From: Herpetosiphonaceae bacterium
Lineage (GTDB): Bacteria; Chloroflexota; Chloroflexia; Chloroflexales; Kallotenuaceae
Assembly (NCBI GenBank): GCA_013821605.1
Contig: JACDGP010000019.1
Location: 1 to 55,376 of the forward strand
DNA length: 55,376 nucleotides
Direction of reading: 5' to 3'
Part shown: one piece after another, positions 18,601-27,469 of the stretch
Position numbering within the stretch: position 1 is the stretch's first letter
Layout of the letters: each line of letters opens with the position of its first letter
Notes under the pieces: model-generated
Database searches by the model: none
What the model was told of the DNA's origin: nothing
Seen by the model: only the letters and a program-made list of their open reading frames with translations
Program-made: the position numbers and the translations under genes

Positions 18601-18822
18601 ACCTGCATGCAGTCCCGTCAGCAGATCTTCCATGCAGCGCACGAGCACACCCTGCTCCTGGCCTTCCCAAAAGCGTGCGATGCCCTCCACCTGCCACCAC
18701 GCTGCTGCATCGACCTGACCATAGATACCTTGCGGCGGCACAGGCTGCACATCCAGCATATGCCGCTCAAGGAGCGCGAGCAATTCATGTGGCGGAAGTT
18801 GGGTCGTAGGTAGCAGTTGCAT
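15694..18822 (-). CDS. HerA/FtsK-type ATPase (DUF87), large
   Basis: 1042 residues. The central part is a HerA-like P-loop ATPase: Walker A GVTGSGKTNTCFGLLERVW, FLVIEPAKAEYRSLLRPLRN, Walker B HLLLIEEAHRLLQ, and the late motif ADEREVMAGAMNLSDAQKQA. The N-terminal third (residues 1-350) has no recognised domain. The C-terminal part has cysteine groups (GCERCGLWKRDPVRC; CIFCRQRC) that may bind metal. Such ATPases pump DNA or proteins as ring hexamers. The neighbouring secreted nuclease suggests export, but no partner channel is seen apart from the 287-residue membrane protein upstream. ATG 18822 is chosen over the longer frame to 18915, which would overlap the upstream gene. Confidence 0.85.
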   Translation of the reverse strand: MQLLPTTQLPPHELLALLERHMLDVQPVPPQGIYGQVDAAAWWQVEGIARFWEGQEQGVLVRCMEDLLTGLHAGGATPMLLLHTFGGELQVFVGVQAEYAPVLEGALQGNFAGILLAAVPQRLGSALSKQSAFAHTGQLTGIPTCKAAPAERQQAPSGQAAHLQQIERLIRGMGREQWGYFVRGIPVPPAEVLLLGSQVIELIKAYGNQAHTVHEIRPGVSIQGDWTAQHCVMVLERLLQRVERGKAQGMWQSESTFFASDILTLGQVAGFLRGIFAGPEGQPDPIRSRIHTPGAPPVALEDRQTVLHTGELATLMQLPSEEMPGYHVHQYVRFDVALPPTNPAVHNIALGAVLDVTRATGQHYSLVRDDLTKHGLVVGVTGSGKTNTCFGLLERVWEGGRGQPFLVIEPAKAEYRSLLRPLRNQLRVYTLGDERYAPFRLNPFEFECHDVEQRIHVQTHIDYLKSVFGAAFVLYPPMPYVLETCLHEVYADRGWNLTTSAIERRLPRPQRGQEARYPVFPTLQDLYDKIDPVVDRLGYDAQIQRDVKAGLKARIGSLLLGGKGLMLNTRRSVPFGALLQFPTVLELERIGDDDEKAFVIGLLLTRLYEYRVIEGRRQAAPSEAVRHLLLIEEAHRLLQNVSTAQESEAANPRGKAVESFANMLAEIRAYGQGVLIAEQIPSKLTPDAIKNTNLKILHRTVAADEREVMAGAMNLSDAQKQAVTTLLTGQAVVFAEGADRPYLVQIERAKGSGGWAATKPNDAEVRQAMIDLGAFDDEIYKPRPGCERCGLWKRDPVRCATIRHLALTVQEQPVFTEAFRRYTLSLSQDGERAVLGYRDLLQPLRQAVQPGDDQEEREVALCAVVHRSATDMERLGEYYDLPYGTLVELHTGKLLPVLALVTKNFSNDQAAVVQLTQHVAPKAKEYGQALDMATARRDGPFASCIFCRQRCRYGWDLAPLAQNGRLQRDIIQAIETIADAQQMWAKVAEISQHAANRALVGTTPQPVAAAALCFAAQTSAALGFADDTQRKMTGQVRDALKP

Positions 18823-18832
18823 AGCAATGACC

Positions 18833-19696
18833 TCAGGGATGCTTGGGCAATAGGTGCGGGGCGAAGATGCTCGCCCAAGCGACAACCGCTCCGAGCCATA
18901 CCAGCAGCGGCACAATTGGCGGCGGGAAACTTAACTTGCTACGAATTGCAATGGTCTGGACCTGTCCACGCGCAAACTCGCGCCCGACGACCACGATCCG
19001 GCGCGCTCGAATGACGCCGCTGCGGCGACGCTTGCCATACACTGCCACAATATCGCCCTTGCGTAGCATGCCGCCGACGTGATCGCCATACAGCACGACA
19101 CGATGCAACGTTTGGTACGCATCCTCGACCCCTAAACTCACCTGAGTGAGCCGCTTTTGTTCGGGCTTCGAGCGTGGCATCAGGAACTTAACGAAGGTAC
19201 CAACGATCCGCATCACGCCGCCCAACGCACCCAGCACGACCAAGGCACCCACCGCGAGCACAATGAAAATGATCATGGCGAAGAGACTGAGCCGCATCAC
19301 ATAGGAAAGCACAAAAGGCAGCACTACTGCTCCAAGACCAATTTTCGTGAGGAGCCAGCGGATGTTCCGCAACGGGTACACATCATTCTCGTTATAGGTC
19401 TCGATCGTGCCATTCAGGAGTGCCTGTCTTTGTTTAGCTGATTGGACCACTGGTGTTTGTGGTGTGACAGCCACGGGCGACGGCATAACCGGCATGGGGT
19501 GTGGCTGCGGGATCAATGGTGTTGCAACCTGCTGAACTGGCGTCTGCCTCGGCTGGAGCACCTGCACCCTGTTCGCCGAGGAGGAGGACGAAACGGGCTG
19601 GGCCACAAGCTGTTGTAGCCCCTGCTGACCGCAGCCCGCACACCAATTAGCCGTATCGCGATTATCTCGACCACAATTTGGACAGCGAATAGGCAT
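18833..19696 (-). CDS. Zinc-ribbon membrane protein, unknown function
   Basis: 287 residues. Zinc ribbon MPIRCPNCGRDN...CAGCGQQ, Pro/Gln-rich linker (35-85), then two adjacent hydrophobic helices (IGLGAVVLPFVLSYVM; LFAMIIFIVLAVGALVVLGA). A soluble stretch contains VSLGVEDAYQTLHRVVLYGD and the short beta-like segment MLRKGDIVAVYGKRRRSGVI, and a last helix (IVPLLVWLGAVVAWASIFA) closes the protein. Not recognised as a named family. It sits 10 bases before the HerA-type ATPase, so it may be the membrane base for that motor (inference). GAGGAGG stands ahead of the ATG. Confidence 0.75.
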   Translation of the reverse strand: MPIRCPNCGRDNRDTANWCAGCGQQGLQQLVAQPVSSSSSANRVQVLQPRQTPVQQVATPLIPQPHPMPVMPSPVAVTPQTPVVQSAKQRQALLNGTIETYNENDVYPLRNIRWLLTKIGLGAVVLPFVLSYVMRLSLFAMIIFIVLAVGALVVLGALGGVMRIVGTFVKFLMPRSKPEQKRLTQVSLGVEDAYQTLHRVVLYGDHVGGMLRKGDIVAVYGKRRRSGVIRARRIVVVGREFARGQVQTIAIRSKLSFPPPIVPLLVWLGAVVAWASIFAPHLLPKHP

Positions 19697-19714
19697 AGGG
19701 CCTCCTCAATCGGC

Positions 19715-22705
19715 TTAGGGTTGGGCAGCTTTCAAGTTCGTAACCACCAGCATCCCGGTGTGCGCCCAGAAGGCACCGTTCTCGCCGTTAGCCACGTTCG
19801 TGCTCGACGGCCAGTTCGTCCAGTAGGTGTTGTTGTAGGGGATGCGATGCAACCACTGGATAACTGGGATATCGATCGTGTCGCGCCAGTAGATCTCCAA
19901 GGCCTGCGTAGCCAGGGCCTGGAACTTGGGATCATCAGCCGACAGCGGGGCCATCGCATCGATGATCTTATCATACTCAGGGTTCTTGTAACGCGACCAG
20001 CGTCCGCCACCGGCTGCCGTACCGTTAGGCGCGTTGAAGCGGCTTGCATACAGTTCGAAGGCGGCGTACGGGTCGACGGTGCTAGCACCATGACCGAACA
20101 GATAAAAGCCCGGCTTCCCGTCGGCCATGTTCTGGCTCGCATCGGTACCGAAGTTGACGCTGGCATCGAAGCCACCGGCCTTCAGCATTTCTACCAGGAA
20201 CGGAGCTATGTCGCGGTGAATGCCTTCGAAGCCGTTGATAACGGCGGAGATAGTCTTGCCATCTTTCTCCCAGAGGTCATCCGCATTCTTCGTGAAGCCC
20301 GCGGCAGTCATGAGCTTGGCGCTCAGTCCCAGGTCGAAGGCCCCGGGCTTGTACTTCGCCTCAAGTGCCTTGACCGCTGGCGAATCCGCGAACTTCTGCA
20401 GGTTCGGATACAGCGGGAAGGGGTAGATTGTGGCGATCTTCGCACCCTCGTAGAGAACCTCGTTGATTTGGTCCCGGTTAATTGACAGGCTGATCGCCTT
20501 GCGGACATTCGGGTCGCTATACGGCGCCAGTTGATCATTCATCCACAGGGAGTTCGGCCACCAGTCGAGATAGCCGTAGGGCGACGCATTGCCGGTCCAG
20601 CTGGTGATCTTCGGGTTCTGCTTTAGAATGTTCCCGATGACCGAGCTGCGCATGTCAAGCGACGAGTCCATCTCGTTGTTGATGAGGCGCTGGGCCACAG
20701 TATCCATGTTCAGGCCAACTTGGCCACCGATGTTGACCATGACGATGTGCTTGACATCGGGGAGCTTGGCCACGCCCGCCTTGATCGCCCACCAGTCGGG
20801 CCGCAAGTAGAAGATCTTCTGGTTCTTGTCCCACTGGACAAGGTTGTACGGCCCAGAGTGTGGCATGGTGAGACCACCCTGGAAGGCATTCACATCTGGC
20901 TGCTCGCTCAGCGTGTGCTCGGGAACGATCGGGATACCGGTGTCGAATTTCAATGTCAGCACTTCGAACTTGAAACGCGGCGCGGCCATATTAAAATTCA
21001 CGGTGACGTTCTGGTCGTCATCGGCCTTGACGTCCTTCACGAACTCCATGAACTTCGCGTGATAGGGCAGCTTCTCATTTTTCAACTGCCCTTCAAAGGT
21101 GTAGACGATGTCCTTCGATGTCACGGGTTGACCGTCGCTCCACATCGCTTCCTTGCGCAGCTTGATCTTCAACTGTGTGAAGTCAGCATTGTACGTCATG
21201 CTCTCCGCGAGCCAGGGAATTTCTTTGTCAGCAAAGATGCCAAAGTAGGACAATCCCTCCCACATGAAGGCATTCCCTTCTTGGTGGGTGTAGCCGGGCA
21301 CAGCCCATGGGTTGGTGACACCGATCGGTGACGTGATACTCCAACCGAGAATTAGACTATGGTTACGGGAAACATCTACTGGAGCAACGACAGCAGATGA
21401 AAGAGCAGTCGTTGGGGATGGAACGAATACAGCAGTCGCAACTGGTGCTACGACGAATGTAGTTGCGGACGGATTCATCACAGCAGGGCTCGTCACTGTG
21501 GCAGTTGGTAGTGCGACGGTCTGGGTAGGTGTGGCAGGAGTAGTAGTTGGGGATGGCACAGAGATGGCAGTCGTAGCCTGCCCAATTGCTGTTGTATTTG
21601 CACTCGCAATGGTCGTGATTCCCGAAGTGTTTGCTGCCCCGACGGTTGGGGATGATGGGCCTGATACGAGCTTGACGAGGAATAAAAGTACGAGAGTGAT
21701 ACCGGCACCAGCCGCAATAAGTGTGAGCCAGCCCAACCGTTGTTGAAGTGGTGAGGATACACGAATTGTCGGCATAGTCCGGACAGCAGGGCTTGGCGGC
21801 AGACCTGGTGTCGATGGAAGTTGTGCGACGGCTTTGGTTGGGGTAGTGACACCAGAAGCATTAAGGAGTGCAAGGGCGGCCTGGGCATCGCGCGGTCGCT
21901 GAACAGGGTCGAGTTCGAGCATGCTCATAATGGCCGCGCTTAGCGGTGGCGGCACATTCACCACCACCTGTGATGGCGGAGGCAGCACCATATTAAACGC
22001 GGCACGGTATTCACACGGAATTGGTGGTTGCCCCGTTAGCATGTGATAAGCAGTGGCTCCTAGACTATACAAGTCAGAGCGACCGTCGGTCGGATGACCA
22101 CGGATTTGCTCTGGTGGTGAGTAGTGGAGCGAGGCAGCTTTCGCGCCGGTCAGTGTCCCTCCGGTCGTATGCTTGGCAATGCCGAAGTCCAGCAGCACAT
22201 AGCGTCCATCCGGAGTTTGCTTGATGTTATCGGGTTTCAGGTCACGGTGGATGATGCCCAGCGCATGGATGCGGACCAGATCTGGGAGCACGGCTTGCAA
22301 GAACTGCTCGACGGTGCGTGCTGGCCATGGTCCTTGCTGATCAACGAGTTCTTGAAGTGTTGGTCCTTCGACATATTCCATCAGGAGGGACGTAGCAGCG
22401 CCATCGCTCCAAATATCATAGATTTCCGGCATACAATGCAGGTGGCGTGCATGCTGAGCCAAAATGTTTGCTTCGGCTTCCACTTGCTTCTGGGCCGTCC
22501 CCGAGGCATTGGTAATCAGTTTGAGGGCATAGCGACGGTTGAGGCGCAGGTCCAGCACCTCATACACGAGTGCAAACCCGCCCTGTCCCAGCAGCCGTAC
22601 CACGCGGTATTTCCCCTGAAGAATCTGTGGCTGCCCGCATGCGGGGCAGTTGTTGGCCATCGCGGCGACTGGCGAGTTACAGAAATAACATGCGTTAGCT
22701 GCCAT
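19715..22705 (-). CDS. Ser/Thr kinase fused to a family 5 solute-binding protein (oligopeptide type)
   Basis: 996 residues, a one-chain receptor. Zinc ribbon (CYFCN, CPACG), kinase domain about 33-285 with GQGGFALVY, Lys62, IIHRDLKPDN (Asp155) and DFG 173-175; TM helix 326-347 (LTLIAAGAGITLVLLFLVKL); Thr/Ala/Val-rich linker to about 440. A complete SBP_bac_5 domain follows to the end: NHSLILGWSITSPIGVTNPW, WSDGQPVTSKDIVYTFEGQL, NVRKAISLSINRDQINEVLY, AADPKF-like and final WLHRIPYNNTYW parts. In ABC import these proteins bind di- and oligopeptides, nickel or opines outside the cell. Here the domain is tied to a kinase, with no permease or ATPase gene nearby, so it probably acts as a ligand sensor. 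ATG with AGGAAG upstream. Confidence 0.93.
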   Translation of the reverse strand: MAANACYFCNSPVAAMANNCPACGQPQILQGKYRVVRLLGQGGFALVYEVLDLRLNRRYALKLITNASGTAQKQVEAEANILAQHARHLHCMPEIYDIWSDGAATSLLMEYVEGPTLQELVDQQGPWPARTVEQFLQAVLPDLVRIHALGIIHRDLKPDNIKQTPDGRYVLLDFGIAKHTTGGTLTGAKAASLHYSPPEQIRGHPTDGRSDLYSLGATAYHMLTGQPPIPCEYRAAFNMVLPPPSQVVVNVPPPLSAAIMSMLELDPVQRPRDAQAALALLNASGVTTPTKAVAQLPSTPGLPPSPAVRTMPTIRVSSPLQQRLGWLTLIAAGAGITLVLLFLVKLVSGPSSPTVGAANTSGITTIASANTTAIGQATTAISVPSPTTTPATPTQTVALPTATVTSPAVMNPSATTFVVAPVATAVFVPSPTTALSSAVVAPVDVSRNHSLILGWSITSPIGVTNPWAVPGYTHQEGNAFMWEGLSYFGIFADKEIPWLAESMTYNADFTQLKIKLRKEAMWSDGQPVTSKDIVYTFEGQLKNEKLPYHAKFMEFVKDVKADDDQNVTVNFNMAAPRFKFEVLTLKFDTGIPIVPEHTLSEQPDVNAFQGGLTMPHSGPYNLVQWDKNQKIFYLRPDWWAIKAGVAKLPDVKHIVMVNIGGQVGLNMDTVAQRLINNEMDSSLDMRSSVIGNILKQNPKITSWTGNASPYGYLDWWPNSLWMNDQLAPYSDPNVRKAISLSINRDQINEVLYEGAKIATIYPFPLYPNLQKFADSPAVKALEAKYKPGAFDLGLSAKLMTAAGFTKNADDLWEKDGKTISAVINGFEGIHRDIAPFLVEMLKAGGFDASVNFGTDASQNMADGKPGFYLFGHGASTVDPYAAFELYASRFNAPNGTAAGGGRWSRYKNPEYDKIIDAMAPLSADDPKFQALATQALEIYWRDTIDIPVIQWLHRIPYNNTYWTNWPSSTNVANGENGAFWAHTGMLVVTNLKAAQP

Positions 22706-23005
22706 GAGATCTTCCTATTACCCGATCAAAGTGCGAGCACTATAGGCTGTTACAACCCCCGGTGACTCTAGCCAATACACTACGTAGCTTTATCACAGCT
22801 TATCTCGTCCACAAGTTGTACAACGAATAGCCAAACTGCCTGCTCAATTTCAAGCATCGTACTTTGACTTGTCCTGGTTCAAAAGCTACTCACGTTTGGT
22901 TGATAAGGTGCCCAGCACCTTCCAAGCATCTGATCTCTTTCCGACATCACGACGACACCATCGTGCCAACTTCACGAAAGGACGAGCCAATAGTCGGATG
23001 TCAAC
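22706..23005 (-). other. 300-base intergenic gap with a vestigial zinc-ribbon 5-prime end
   Basis: This is the only long break in the leftward run. At 22800-22832 the minus strand reads GGCTATTCGTTGTACAACTT then GTGGACGAGATAA. It closely matches the beginning of the zinc-ribbon gene that starts at 19696 (codons for IRCxxCGRD) but is stopped at once. This looks like the leftover of a lost paralogue. A promoter for the gene at 22705 probably lies here, but I could not pick a convincing -35/-10 pair. The rest shows no gene. Confidence 0.5.
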
Positions 23006-25597
23006 CTACTTTTTGACGTTGTCCCAGCCCGCTTGGATCTCCGCCAAAGCTTTATTGAGGCCGACTGTTCCACCAGCATAGTCGGTCATACCCTTCCAGA
23101 AGCTCCCGGACCCTACCTCAGCCGGCATCAGGTCCGAGCCATCAAAACGAACGATCGAGGCCGTGAGAATGATCTGGGCCGCTTTGCGGTCCAGGTCATT
23201 GGTGTAGTCCGCCAAAACGGCGTTCTTGTGCGGCGAGAGCGCCCCACCACCCAGTTTAACCCGGGGCTGGATCGCCTCATAGGTGGTGAAATACTCCATC
23301 ACGGCCCGGACTTCGGGTCGGTCGTTAAATGCGCTAAACAGATCGCCGGCGTACAACACCGGTTTGCTGTACTGCGGGTCAATCGGCGGCAAATAGTAGA
23401 AGTCGTAGTCCACGCCCGCCTTCACCCCTGGTTTGTTATGTTCAAAGAAGGTAGTGATGAAGGTGCCCTGTTTGAGCAGCCAGCACTTTGGCGGGTCCTG
23501 GAGCATGGGGGTTCCAGCATCGCCGAAGTTGGTGGTGGCGATGGCCTTGCGACCGCCATAGACATACTTGTCGTCGAACCAGATGTTCGTCAAGATCTGG
23601 AAGGCGGTTTTGACCTCGGGCGAGGTGAACGGTAGGGTGCCATTCACCCACTTATCGTAGTTGTCGAGGGAGGTCGTGCGGAGCATGAGATCCTCGATCC
23701 AGTCGGTGGCGGGCCAGCCGGTGGCACCGCCGCTTTCAATACCCATGCACCAGGGAGTATCACCGTCCTTGACGATTTGGTCCATCAGGGTCTGCTGCTC
23801 AGCCCAGGTGGTAGGAACCTTGTAGCCAGCGGCATCAAAGGCCTTCTTGGGATACCAGACGGCGCTCTTGAAGTTGATGCGCTCGAAGACGCCGCCCAGG
23901 ATTTTGCCGCTGGGGCTATCGACGGTGTTAGTATCAATAAACCCCTGGTTGTAGTTCTGTTTGAGCCAGGCCGGATTGATGAACTTATTGAGGTCGATGA
24001 CCTTGCCGCTCTTGGCATAGCTGGCCATAGTGCCCGGCTGGGGGAAGTTGACGATATCTTCCACCGTGCCGCTGGTCACCTTGACGTTAATGGCTTCTGT
24101 GTTACCTCCCGGGACGAGGTTGATGGTAATGCCGGTTTTGTCCTGGAAATCCTTAAAGGTGGCTGCGAACTTGTTGACTTCATTGCCAGAAAAGCCGTGT
24201 AAAACGCTGACCGTCTTGCCCTTGTACTTCCCGGCAAACGCGTCGGCCAGTTCTGTGCCAATCTTGTTATAACCAGTAGCGACGACGTCCTCCCCAGAGG
24301 TCACGATGCCCGCACCTGAGGTCGCACCGATACCAATGCTAGCAGCATTCATAACTGGCGCTGTGTTGGCTGTAGCCTTTACTACAGCTGGCTGCGTCAC
24401 TGCAGCAGTCGATGCTGCCGCGGTCTGTACAGCTGTATTGGGCACAGTAGTTGGGGATGGCACAGATACCGTAGTTGCAACCGGTGCAACGCCTACTGTA
24501 GCACCAGCCGTACTTGCCATAGCAATGGTAGTCACTACCGAAGTAGCCGCTGTCGCGGTAGTCGGGGATGATGAGCCCGACACGAGCTTGACAAGGAAGA
24601 AAAGCACTACAGCAATACCAGCCCCTGCTCCAAGCAGGACTAACCACTTCAAGCGTTGCGAAGGCGGTGGTGATACGCGAACTGTAGGCGGTATTGGCAT
24701 TGCGACACGTTGCGGAGGTGGAATAGCGGGTGCAACGGGAGCTGTCAGTGCGGTTTTGAGCTTCTCCGCCGAAATTGGTCGTTGCGATGGATTAAGTGCT
24801 AGCGTGGCAGTGACGAGTTGCGTAATACTCGGAGGCAGCGAGCCCGGCAGGATCAACGACGCGCCGTGCACCATGCGATCAATAGCATCGGGCGGTACCT
24901 GGGCGGTCAGCAAAAAGAACATGGTCGCACCGACGCTATACAGATCCGAGCGGGCATCGGCTGATTGCGTGCCGTATTGTTCGGGCGGTGAGAAGCCAGG
25001 GGTATAGGCTCGTGCGCCAATGGTCGTCTTGGTACCACTTTCCTTAGCGATGCCGAAATCGACCAGAACCAACCGTCCGTCGGCTTGTAGGATCAGGTTA
25101 CTCGGCTTGATATCACGGTGCACGATAGCCGGTATGCGTGTGTGGAGATAGTGCAGCGCATCTAGTGTTTGTTCCATCCAGGTGATTACGCGCGACACAG
25201 TCTGCAGCCCCGTGCGCGTCACCAGTTCGTCAAGATTCTCGCCCTCCACATATTCCATGACGAGATAGGGCGTGCCATTGGCTTCGATGAATAAATCGGT
25301 GACCCGCGCGAGATTGGGATGCTGCAAGGTCACGAGGAACTTGGCTTCACGCTCGAATTGGCGCACGGCCCCCGTGGTCGTATCGAACGAGGTTTTGAGG
25401 GCAAAGAGATGGCCCAGCGCAAGATGCCGCACCAAATACACTGCTCCAAAGCCACCCGTACCCAGGACCCGCTCGATCTGATAACGTCCTTGCAGGATCG
25501 TGCCAGCCCCAAGCAGGTCCTGGAGGCCATGACCGCATTGTGCACAGTGATGGGCGGTATCGCGGTTATTGGTGTTGCACTGCGGGCAAAGCTGCAT
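23006..25597 (-). CDS. Ser/Thr kinase fused to a family 1 solute-binding protein (sugar type)
   Basis: 863 residues from ATG 25597. Zinc ribbon MQLCPQCNTNNRD, CAQCGHG; kinase domain about 35-290 with GTGGFGAVY, FALKTS lysine, IVHRDIKPSN and DFGIAKES. TM helix (KWLVLLGAGAGIAVVLFFLV) and a Thr/Ala/Val linker nearly the same in style as the neighbouring kinase. Then an extracellular SBP_bac_1 domain: GKTVSVLHGFSGNEVNKFAA, DKTGITINLVPGGNTEAINV, AVWYPKKAFDAAGYKVPTTW, FSAFNDRPEVRAVMEYFTTY, SGSFWKGMTDYAGG. Family 1 proteins bind mono- and oligosaccharides for ABC import; no importer partner is present, so sensing is likely. The frame runs on to 25639, but the zinc ribbon begins at MQLCPQC as in the paralogues. 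Confidence 0.93.
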   Translation of the reverse strand: MQLCPQCNTNNRDTAHHCAQCGHGLQDLLGAGTILQGRYQIERVLGTGGFGAVYLVRHLALGHLFALKTSFDTTTGAVRQFEREAKFLVTLQHPNLARVTDLFIEANGTPYLVMEYVEGENLDELVTRTGLQTVSRVITWMEQTLDALHYLHTRIPAIVHRDIKPSNLILQADGRLVLVDFGIAKESGTKTTIGARAYTPGFSPPEQYGTQSADARSDLYSVGATMFFLLTAQVPPDAIDRMVHGASLILPGSLPPSITQLVTATLALNPSQRPISAEKLKTALTAPVAPAIPPPQRVAMPIPPTVRVSPPPSQRLKWLVLLGAGAGIAVVLFFLVKLVSGSSSPTTATAATSVVTTIAMASTAGATVGVAPVATTVSVPSPTTVPNTAVQTAAASTAAVTQPAVVKATANTAPVMNAASIGIGATSGAGIVTSGEDVVATGYNKIGTELADAFAGKYKGKTVSVLHGFSGNEVNKFAATFKDFQDKTGITINLVPGGNTEAINVKVTSGTVEDIVNFPQPGTMASYAKSGKVIDLNKFINPAWLKQNYNQGFIDTNTVDSPSGKILGGVFERINFKSAVWYPKKAFDAAGYKVPTTWAEQQTLMDQIVKDGDTPWCMGIESGGATGWPATDWIEDLMLRTTSLDNYDKWVNGTLPFTSPEVKTAFQILTNIWFDDKYVYGGRKAIATTNFGDAGTPMLQDPPKCWLLKQGTFITTFFEHNKPGVKAGVDYDFYYLPPIDPQYSKPVLYAGDLFSAFNDRPEVRAVMEYFTTYEAIQPRVKLGGGALSPHKNAVLADYTNDLDRKAAQIILTASIVRFDGSDLMPAEVGSGSFWKGMTDYAGGTVGLNKALAEIQAGWDNVKK

Positions 25598-25672
25598 GGC
25601 GAACGATCCTCTGGCAGGTCTTACCAGATACAGACACAATTCGCGCAGCTTTTTTACGCTGGAAGGTTTCCC

Positions 25673-27469
25673 CTATTCCACGACCCGTAGCAGCAGATTG
25701 CCTAGACGTAGGAGCGAGCCACGTTTCAGGGCACTTTTAGCCATTGGTCGTAGCTGACTGGGATCGCCCCCAAAACTCACAGTGGTGCCACCACCACTCA
25801 GGTCTTCTACAAACCAACGTCCACCTTCATAGCCAAAGTGCGCCTGTTGCGGGCGCAGTGTTGTGGTGGGCAAGGGAAGCGCACCATTGCCGGTACTGCC
25901 TACGGTGGTCGGCTGTTGCAGGGCAGCCTGGAAGGTGAGGCCCGGCTGATCACCCATCTCGAAGACCGCAACATACTGTCCAAGGCGTACGGTCGAGCCC
26001 TGCTTGAGTGCATTGGCACTGGTAATGGGCCGTTCGGCGGCGGGATTGCCATTGAAGCTGACCAACGTCACGCCCGCGACCGGTGCGATCACCCATTGCC
26101 CGCCTTGGCGTTGAATCACCGCCTGCTGAGGTGCAAGGCCTGGTAACGCAATGCTGTTCGTCGGTGCGCTGCCAATGGTGGTGCGTTCGCCCTGCAAGGG
26201 TAGGGTATAGGCCAGCATCAACGGTGCTGGCGGCGAGGCGGGAGCCGGTGCCATTGGCATCACTGGACGTGATGCGGCCATGGGTTCACCGATGCGTTCA
26301 GCAACGCGCGCCGGTCGCGCCATTGCTAGGGGCTCCTGAGAGACCGGAAACGCCGCAGGGAAGCGTGGCTCGACAATGGATGGCTCAGGTAGTGTACTGT
26401 TGCCTTCATTACCGGGCGAACGACGGACACGATTCACCACTGATGGCGCGGCGACCAACCCCAGCAGAACTCCGGTGAGCAACAAGAGCAGCAGCGGGTT
26501 ACGATTCAAGACCAGCACACCGCCTACTGCATAGTCGCTGCTGGTCAGGAGGTCGCCGTTGGAACGTTTGGCCGTAATGTCGAGGACGCGGCGTGTGCCA
26601 TCAAGCTGCGCGGTGGGCGACGTATACACGAACCGATACTCGTTCTGGAGGGCTTGGGCCAAACGCGAGTATAAGGTTTGGAGAGCGTTTGCATCTGGGG
26701 CAAAGGCATATTCGCCGCCGGTATCCTTGGCGAGCTGCTCCAAATCACGTCCACGCACATCCCGCCCCAAGCCGATCGTATACATTGGAATATTTTCTTT
26801 GGTCGCCAGCGAGGTGATGGAGCGTTGCGAATAGCGCCTGTTATCACTGATCCCATCGGTCAGAGCAATAATCACACGTCGCCCGCTCGTGCCTTGCATT
26901 TGCTGAATCGCGTCGCCCAGTGCATCATACAGCAAGGTCCCATTGGCGGGAGAGGTTTGATTGACAGCTGCCTCGGCAGTATGCTTCGCTGTATCGTCAG
27001 CCAGTGGTGCAAGTGGAACGAGTGTGGTTGCACGATCATTGAAGACTATCACACCCAAGCTATCGCGGCCAGGCCGCATCGACTCAATGAAGGTATCTGC
27101 GGCTTGTTGCGCACCCTGCATTTTGTCGAATTCACTCATGCTGCCGCTATGGTCGATCACGAGGATGATCGTGAGCGCTTGCTGACCAGCACTGGTGAAA
27201 TCGACCTTGACCGGGATACCGTCTTCGGTCACGCTGAAATTATTGGCCTGCAGGCCCTGAATCGGTTGCCCCGCGGCATCCTTCAGCAATAGATAACTGC
27301 TTACTTTGGGAAAGGCAGATTTGTCGATCAAGGTCACACGTCCGGTCGCACCATCACTCGCTTTGCTCCTTGTGGAGCCACCGAACGATAAGCTCAAGAG
27401 CGTCACCCACAGCAGGGCACCAACGATCAACAATGTGAGTGTGACCCAACGACGGGCGAGTCGTTTCAT
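25673..27469 (-). CDS. VWA-domain membrane protein with two C-terminal FHA-like domains
   Basis: 598 residues. N-terminal TM/signal (WVTLTLLIVGALLWVTLLSL), a beta-rich region (LLKDAAGQPIQGLQANNFSV), and a von Willebrand A domain about 95-270 with an intact MIDAS: DHSGSMS, a Thr in NGTLLYDAL, and LTDGISDN. A second TM helix (PLLLLLLTGVLLGLVAAP) near residue 340 is followed by a Pro-rich linker and two FHA-like folds (LPLQGERTTIGSAPTNSIAL; THFGYEGG-like region). VWA lies outside and FHA inside, so the protein could link extracellular adhesion to intracellular phosphothreonine signalling. Its start overlaps the stop of the upstream FHA gene as ATGA. Confidence 0.85.
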   Translation of the reverse strand: MKRLARRWVTLTLLIVGALLWVTLLSLSFGGSTRSKASDGATGRVTLIDKSAFPKVSSYLLLKDAAGQPIQGLQANNFSVTEDGIPVKVDFTSAGQQALTIILVIDHSGSMSEFDKMQGAQQAADTFIESMRPGRDSLGVIVFNDRATTLVPLAPLADDTAKHTAEAAVNQTSPANGTLLYDALGDAIQQMQGTSGRRVIIALTDGISDNRRYSQRSITSLATKENIPMYTIGLGRDVRGRDLEQLAKDTGGEYAFAPDANALQTLYSRLAQALQNEYRFVYTSPTAQLDGTRRVLDITAKRSNGDLLTSSDYAVGGVLVLNRNPLLLLLLTGVLLGLVAAPSVVNRVRRSPGNEGNSTLPEPSIVEPRFPAAFPVSQEPLAMARPARVAERIGEPMAASRPVMPMAPAPASPPAPLMLAYTLPLQGERTTIGSAPTNSIALPGLAPQQAVIQRQGGQWVIAPVAGVTLVSFNGNPAAERPITSANALKQGSTVRLGQYVAVFEMGDQPGLTFQAALQQPTTVGSTGNGALPLPTTTLRPQQAHFGYEGGRWFVEDLSGGGTTVSFGGDPSQLRPMAKSALKRGSLLRLGNLLLRVVE

